Of a stretch of DNA of 64,000 nucleotides, positions 58,557 to 64,000 are shown one piece after another (within the stretch, counting starts at the first letter, position 1; every line of letters begins with the position of its first letter). The notes beneath the pieces are model-generated. The model searched no databases. It was not told the origin of the DNA and saw nothing but the letters and a program-made list of their open reading frames with translations. Source of the DNA: Xenopus tropicalis (lineage: Eukaryota > Chordata > Amphibia > Anura > Pipidae); contig NC_030681.2 of NCBI RefSeq assembly GCF_000004195.4, positions 28,844,982-28,908,981 of the forward strand, written 5' to 3'. The position numbers were made by a program, and so were the translations under genes.

Positions 58557-58970
58557 CCAGAGCTTGCGTTAGCTGATGGTTCCAGAGCTTGCGTTAGCTG
58601 ATGGTTCCAGAGCTTGCGTTAGCTGATGGTTCCAGAGCTTGCGTTAGCTTTTGGTTCCAGAGCTTACGTTGGCTGATGGTTCCAGAGCTAACGTTGGCTG
58701 ATGGTTCCAGAGCTTACGTTGGCTGATGGTTCCAGAGCTTGCGTTGGCTGATGGTTCCAGAGCTTGCGTTAGCTGATGGTTCCAGAGCTTGCGTTAGCTG
58801 ATGGTTCCAGAGCTTGCGTTAGCTGATGGTTCCAGAGCTTGCGTTAGCTGATGGTTCCAGAGCTTGCGTTGGCTGATTGTTCCAGAGCTTACGTTGGCTG
58901 ATGGTTCCAGAGCTTGCGTTGGCTGATGGTTCCAGAGCTTGCGTTAGCTGATGGTTCCAAAACTTGCAGG
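58557..58970. repeat. about 16.5 x 25-bp minisatellite
   Basis: Unit CCAGAGCTTGCGTTAGCTGA plus TGGTT, 25 bp. Variants (TACGTTGG, TAACGTTGG, TTGCGTTGG) occur in blocks. AGCTTGCGTTAGCT is partly palindromic. Confidence 0.95.
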
Positions 58971-59231
58971 GGTCAAAAAGCTGACATCTTGCAGCACCTG
59001 CTTGATCAAATAACATATATTTATAGAAGCAAGGAAAATAATTTAAATAGGGAAGCAGAATATGTCTCTGGTTTGGCAGTAATGACCTGCCTCAGAAAAT
59101 AAAGTCTCCACTGAGATCCCTTACATGCTCAAACCCTCAGGAATTCTACAGGTTGCTAATCCAAACAATGTGCTCACACTTGTGCTAAGGCTGTATCATT
59201 ATGTAGGGTTATCAATCACAACAATTACAGA
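58971..59231. other. unassigned spacer
   Basis: Nothing recognised. Confidence 0.4.
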
Positions 59232-59519
59232 TGTAGGGAACTGGTAAATTATGCCTTTTCCCACTCTGTGGTCCCCTAGTTCTCTAGACAGCTATAAGGG
59301 TCCTTAATGTAATGGGAAGTAAGTTCCTTGTTCCTGGGTCATAGCATGACCCCTTGTGCATTTCCACAGTTAGGCCATAAGGTGGCACTGTGGATATAAA
59401 AGGCTGAGCAGCCATGAGGCAAGAGTCCATTTTGTGGAGCTCTCTCCACAAGAGGAGAGCTCTACATGTGAATAGGTAGCTTTAGAAAGAATAGGCAGCT
59501 CCTGTTATAGATCACACTA

Positions 59520-60610
59520 GGGGCCTGATTCACTAAAGGGCGATAAAACGTGCGCTATTCTTATTGTGCGCTAAAATTTTTACCGCCGCTTAATTTTGGC
59601 GATTTTTCGCACGATTCACTATAAGCATACTCGCGCTTTTTTACGCGCGATATTGCAAGCGTTATTTAACTTGCGAAAGACTATTTCAATGCGGTATTTG
59701 CCGGTACATGCGCTAAATCACGCGAATAATCGCCGAATATGAATGGTAGCATAGAATTAGTGTATAAAAATTGTCGAAGCATATAAATGGTGCATATAAA
59801 TATTAGCCACATATAAATGGTAGCATATAAATGGTAGCCACTAGTGATGAGCAAATGTGTTCTGGTTTCTTTAGTGAAAAATTAGCAAATCTTTCGAAAG
59901 ATCCCCAAAACGGCAAAAATGTTGTGCGGGCAAAAAAATTGTTGCCTGTTACTATTATTTTTTGACACTTGTATCAATTTTTGGATGTGCGGTGAATTTT
60001 TGCGTGGCGAATTTTTTCATGCGTTTTGCCATTGGCAGATTGTTTTGAGAAATGCATGAAAAAATCCGCCGCGAAAAAAATTCAACGCACGTCCAAAAAT
60101 TTGCTGCGAATCCATGTCTGGCGAAACATTTCATCACTTGTAGCCAAATAGAAATAGTTGCGCAAATAAATGCACGCCATGTTAGCCATACACGCCAATA
60201 CTTGCAGAAAATTACTGTATTAAAAATGAACATTTCGCTGCAAACTGGCGGCTGCGTCACTCTGGGGGAAACACAGACTTGAATAAATAACACTGTAAGT
60301 CCATATTTTATTGCAAAAAATCATTTACTGTACTTTTGTATAATTTTTCGCCTGCCTGTAGTAGGTGTTAATTTTCGTATAGCCGAATGCGATATTTAGC
60401 GCGCAAAAGTTATAGTGAATCATGCGATCGTATTCTTTTCAGCGCGGAAATTAACGCAAAACGGTAAAACTAGTGCGAGAAATACCCCATGCGAAAATGG
60501 CGATTTTTCGCACGCGATAATACTATGGTGAATCGCGCGCAAGTTATTTTGCATTTTTTAACGCGAAAAAGCGTGCAATAATTTTTATCGCCCTTTAGTG
60601 AATCAGGCCC
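59520..60610. mobile_element. TA-flanked foldback MITE ('GGGGCCTGATTCACTAA')
   Basis: GGGGCCTGATTCACTAAAG and CTTTAGTGAATCAGGCCC are inverted ends with TA at 59518-59519 and 60611-60612. Pairing continues as GGGCGATAAAA/TTTTATCGCCC. Same family as 24717-25352 in opposite orientation. Confidence 0.9.
59841..60139. mobile_element. hAT-like MITE nested in the foldback MITE
   Basis: Ends CTAGTGATGAGCAAATG and CATTTCATCACTT. GTAGCCA flanks both sides (59834-59840, 60140-60146), 7 of an expected 8 bp. Internal GCGAATTTTTTCATGCG / CGCATGAAAAAATCCGC words pair. The paralogue at 24717-25352 lacks this insert. Confidence 0.85.
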
Positions 60611-60950
60611 TAGGTGTGATAGACAGGCAGGGCTATTTAGTGAGCCACATTTGCTCCAACCAGGATTGTAGAGGCATTATAAGCCGGGTATAATACTGCC
60701 CAGAGTAGGGTTAACAGTGTACAGACCTAGGGCTAGATAGTAATCACCCAGGTTCCACTGGAAGCATATACCTGAAAGCTGGGAGTTAACCCATTGTGCC
60801 CTGCAGCTAAAGGATTATTGTGACTATTCCTTGTAAGTACTGCCTATGCTGTGAAATGCTACTACCTACCTATTCTATGCTATAATTACTCCTAAGTGGC
60901 TGTGTAAATAAACAGTTCATGGTTTCAAGGTTAAGAACCACTGGCGCCCA

Positions 60951-62969
60951 TTTATTGAGAAATACAACACATATCCACCTGGCCTCCATACAAAGCGAGG
61001 GCTCACCCCTGAAGGATACAGTCTCATCCTGGGTAAAATACGGTGTAGCTTGTGGTAATTAAAGGGCTAATTTACTATAAGCTTACACAGATTTAGTTTG
61101 ATAGTTAGCAGCAAGATGCTTTAGGGACTGGTCTGATCCCTAGATGAGTTAAACTGTAGGAAAATGTGACAATATACAGTATATTAAATAATCTGAAAAT
61201 TCCACTTTACAATTTTGTATTTAATTACTGATTTTTTTTTATTGTGGTTGGTATTTTCCAGGCAAATAATTACTGTATTTAGATATGTTAATAAAATCCT
61301 ATGGCTATAACATTAAATCTGAGAACTCTTTGAAAATGTTAATGGATTACAATGATAATGGGCTCTTTGTGTCTTGACAATAATCCCGTAAAACAATTGT
61401 AGACAATTGTCAGTTTGACGTTGAATGGATCAAGTTCATAGATATTAATACAGAAAATTTACTCTTGCTTCCTGAGGAATGACTAGCTAAAGGTCACACC
61501 AAAAGGCCAGCATTTGCATCTAAATTGTGATATTTTAAACAGAAATAGTGACTGCTGACCTATATCATTTTGTGATATATATATATTAATCTTTTGAATT
61601 TTGGTTTTGTACTCTATAGGCAAAGATAAGACCTGTTCAATTTGTCTGCCTCGTAGGTGCCTTGAAGATCAGTCCTACTCAATTTTTTGCCTTGTAGGTA
61701 CCTTTTTATCTAATATGTGTATAAACCTTTTCATGATTAGTAATACATTTGTATTACATTAATGCCTACAGTAATGCCTTTAAGTCTTTAAAGTTTTGGA
61801 GTCCTACTGATGTGACTAAATTAATATATAATATAACATTAGCACTTCAAGATGTGCATGCCTTTTAGACATTTATATTTGTGCACCATATTGAAAAAAT
61901 AAGAGTTTTTAGATTCTGGTAATATTTTAGAGCTAGGCAGCAATAATACTAGTAATAAAATGACCCCAAGACTTGGTTGCAGTTCATCTCTTAGAACCCT
62001 GGCTCACCTCTAGCCATTTGAATACAGACCTGTGCATTTTTGTATACCAAAAATTGTATTTTCATTTCATAATGGCAGGGATTCCTAAACCGTATCTGCT
62101 GTGTTGTTGCCACTACTGGATTCCTAAACCCTATCTGGTGTTTTGTTATCACTACTGGAACCTAAACTTATTGACCAAACCTGCAAGGGAGAAAGCTTAA
62201 ACCTACAATGTCAGATTCTAGAGAACACTACTTAGTGGTCAAGTAGATTTCCCAACACAGATAACACAGAAAATTCCATTTCCTTATTGGTCAAAATTAA
62301 ATCTTATTGGATCAAATTAAATTAAAGATTTAGTAGTTCCGTAACTCTCTTCTGTTTATTCTCTTTGTGTTGGCACAAAATCAATTGCCTAATGTGCAGT
62401 GCTCTTTCAGATCAGTATAGATTATAATAATTATAAAAACTGCGCCAGAATATACTATTGCCAAACACTCCTCTATTATTAATTAGTCTCCTTACAAACC
62501 TTATCAATCATATATGATGTTTACATTGGAAGGTGCCATTTTTCTTTATAATAACAATTCTTGTTATAGAATAGTTTGTTAATTCTTATAATGTTATGTT
62601 AAGTGGATGCTCTCAGACCTTAGATTTTGCCGTTCGACTGACCGTGGGCTGACATCACCAGTTGCCTGGTTTTCTGCACATGTCTGCATCTTGCATTGAT
62701 TGACGTGCCTAAAGGAGCATGATAGAAAGTGATTGGTGATTCAGGCTAACAAGTACTTGGCATTGATGGGCTAGAGATTGCCTCACAAATTTAATGGAGA
62801 GAACTGGAAATGCTGCAGGGATGCCAATGGAAATAATATACTTTTGCTCAGATTTGTCCTGATTAGGAATGAGCAAAAAACTTTGCAACTGAATTCACAG
62901 CAAATGTTCACCAATCAGGATCACATCTCCTGCTTGGCACAGGCATTGAGAAAAGAAATGGCAGCAACG
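60951..62969. other. unassigned sequence
   Basis: 2 kb without gene or nameable repeat. 62085-62160 has a short tandem duplication (ATTCCTAAACCGTATCTG / ATTCCTAAACCCTATCTG). Confidence 0.45.
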
Positions 62970-62977
62970 CTTGTGCA

Positions 62978-63245
62978 CAGGCCCGGATTTGTGGTGAGGC
63001 CACAAAGGCCCAGGCCTAAGGCGGCAAAAATTTAGGGGCGGCACACTGCCCTGCCGCACAGAAGTTTCGCTCCCATACGGAGCAATGGGGACCTCTCCCC
63101 ACTGCTCTGTATGAAGTTTAAATTGTCGCCCGTGCAAATGCGCATGCATGCGCTCGCAGGGCGGGAAAGCGAGACGCGAACGCACGCGCGTGGGGGCGGT
63201 GAAGTAGGTTGGCCTCTGGGCGCACGGATCAGAAATCCGGCCCTG
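62978..63245. mobile_element. hAT-type MITE with perfect 8-bp duplication
   Basis: Ends CAGGCCCGGATTT and AAATCCGGCCCTG, flanked by CTTGTGCA at 62970-62977 and 63246-63253. The interior is GC/CpG-rich (GCGAACGCACGCGCG). No coding capacity. Confidence 0.95.
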
Positions 63246-63379
63246 CTTGTGCAAACAGGAGCGCTCTCCTGCTCTGTGCAAGAACTGTGGATGTGATGTG
63301 TGATGAGATTTGTTCATCCCCTCCCTGGTCCCTGACATTGATTTCTGCTCTGATGTTTGATTAAATAAGACTTCACTCC

Positions 63380-63716
63380 ATGGGCCGCCCCCTGGGATCA
63401 TAGGATTCACAGTGCACACAAACAAGCCAAGGCACACATACATGCTAGGCCCCATCAGCCAATTAATGGGCAGAGTTCTGCCTTTTGCTCCCACACTACT
63501 TCCTGTTACACGTAGAGCTGCATTATTTCCTGTCAGCTGATCTCTGAGGGGGCACACAGCCCATCACTAAATGGCGGCTCAAGGGAAAGGATGTAAAAGG
63601 GCAATATGTACTGATATTTATATTCAAGTTTGGTGAGATTCTTTAATAGGTCACATACCATAATATAAACTATCTGTTGGCTAAGTATTCATTCTGGGGG
63701 TATAGGTTTCCTTTAA
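63380..63716 (-). mobile_element. T2-type MITE, minus orientation, partial
   Basis: Reverse complement of the family at 10251-10625: CCATCAGCCAATTAATGGGC, CACTACTTCCTGTTACACG, CATTCTGGGGGTATAGG, ending CCTTTAA with TTAA at 63713-63716. The other end stops near 63380. Confidence 0.85.
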
Positions 63717-64000
63717 TAGAGTTTCAGAAATACACTTGGACCATGAAGCCCTACAGGGTTAATATAAAAGTGAGTTAAATAAATGACTGTGCGAGTAACT
63801 TAAGTATCAAAGTGATGTTATCATGTCTTCTTTAAACAAAGCCAGATCAAAAATGTATTAATGGGTGGCATTTTAAAGTCCCTTGTTGCCCACCCTTGAA
63901 AGCTGCATTGAAGATATCCATGTATTTCAGTTTAACCCTGCACTTGTGCTGACCTGCAAACACTGCCCCTTGATAGAGCTGAGAAGGCTGATGCCATAGG
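63717..64000. other. unassigned sequence to window end
   Basis: Nothing recognised. Confidence 0.4.

Larger units (their letters stand above)
59232..60940 (+). mobile_element. probable LTR (solo or truncated), interrupted by MITEs
   Basis: Possible start TGTAGGGAACTGG (59232). A TATA box GATATAAAAGG (TATAAAAG at 59395) is followed by a short leader, and after the inserted MITE comes AATAAA (60907-60912), then AACCA and TGGCGCCCA (60942-60950), which matches the 3' end of tRNA-Lys as used in primer-binding sites. Without the 1.09-kb insert the LTR would be about 0.6 kb. No gag/pol follows. The 5' boundary is uncertain. Confidence 0.5.

Noticed and set aside
62895..63557. 220-codon minus-strand open frame, the longest in the window
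   Set aside because: It runs from a T2 MITE through single-copy sequence into a hAT MITE, with no domain, signal peptide or splice sites. It is an accident of transposon junctions.

Overview
The window is vertebrate, non-protein-coding DNA that I place in a clawed frog (Xenopus, about 0.85 confidence). It has no operon-like or gene-dense structure. It is AT-rich and packed with small DNA transposons that I recognise as common Xenopus families. These include TTAA-flanked 'T2'-type MITEs starting TTAAAGG, the 'acaggtatgggacc...ggtcccatacctgt' MITEs that carry a 113-bp internal repeat, TA-flanked elements starting GGGGCCTGATTCACTAA, 'ACTCGAGTATAAGCC' elements, and several hAT-type MITEs with 8-bp target duplications. 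The family assignments come from memory of the sequences, not from a database search. Most likely the window is a piece of a large intron or an intergenic desert.

Layout. 1-13 kb: scattered MITEs, including two opposite-orientation copies of the 113-bp-array MITE (4767-5424, 12250-12902) and a T2 MITE with an expanded AT-rich palindromic core (6876-7525). 13.4-15 kb: one candidate 53-nt orphan exon (13497-13549), then a decayed minus-strand LINE reverse-transcriptase fragment (13889-14800) and a second short fragment. 16-25 kb: a MITE with four tandem 96-bp units, SINE-like repeats, a hAT MITE nested in a T2 MITE (21331-22036), and a TA-flanked foldback element (24717-25352). 25-41 kb: mostly unassigned sequence with isolated MITEs and a few repeat-poor segments that could be conserved non-coding elements. 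41-43.5 kb: a cluster of strong palindromes, including a hairpin with 112-bp arms, followed by a MITE carrying a 52-bp tandem array. 46.9-55.3 kb: a 30-bp minisatellite, a 1.8-kb hAT MITE filled with a roughly 15-bp tandem array and a perfect 49-bp-arm palindrome, and a LINE 3' end containing about 24 copies of a 41-bp repeat. 56-64 kb: a T2 MITE with another MITE inserted at its internal TTAA, a 25-bp minisatellite, a probable solo LTR with two levels of nested MITEs, and a hAT MITE with a perfect 8-bp duplication.

No open reading frame here is convincing as a host protein. The longest ones (up to 220 codons) lie in tandem arrays or run across transposon junctions. The only protein-like signals are degraded LINE reverse-transcriptase C-termini and the one short exon candidate. 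The main biological interest is mechanistic. Several MITE or LINE copies have turned part of themselves into tandem arrays, and internal comparisons in the window (empty versus filled site, one copy versus many) make these events readable without outside data.
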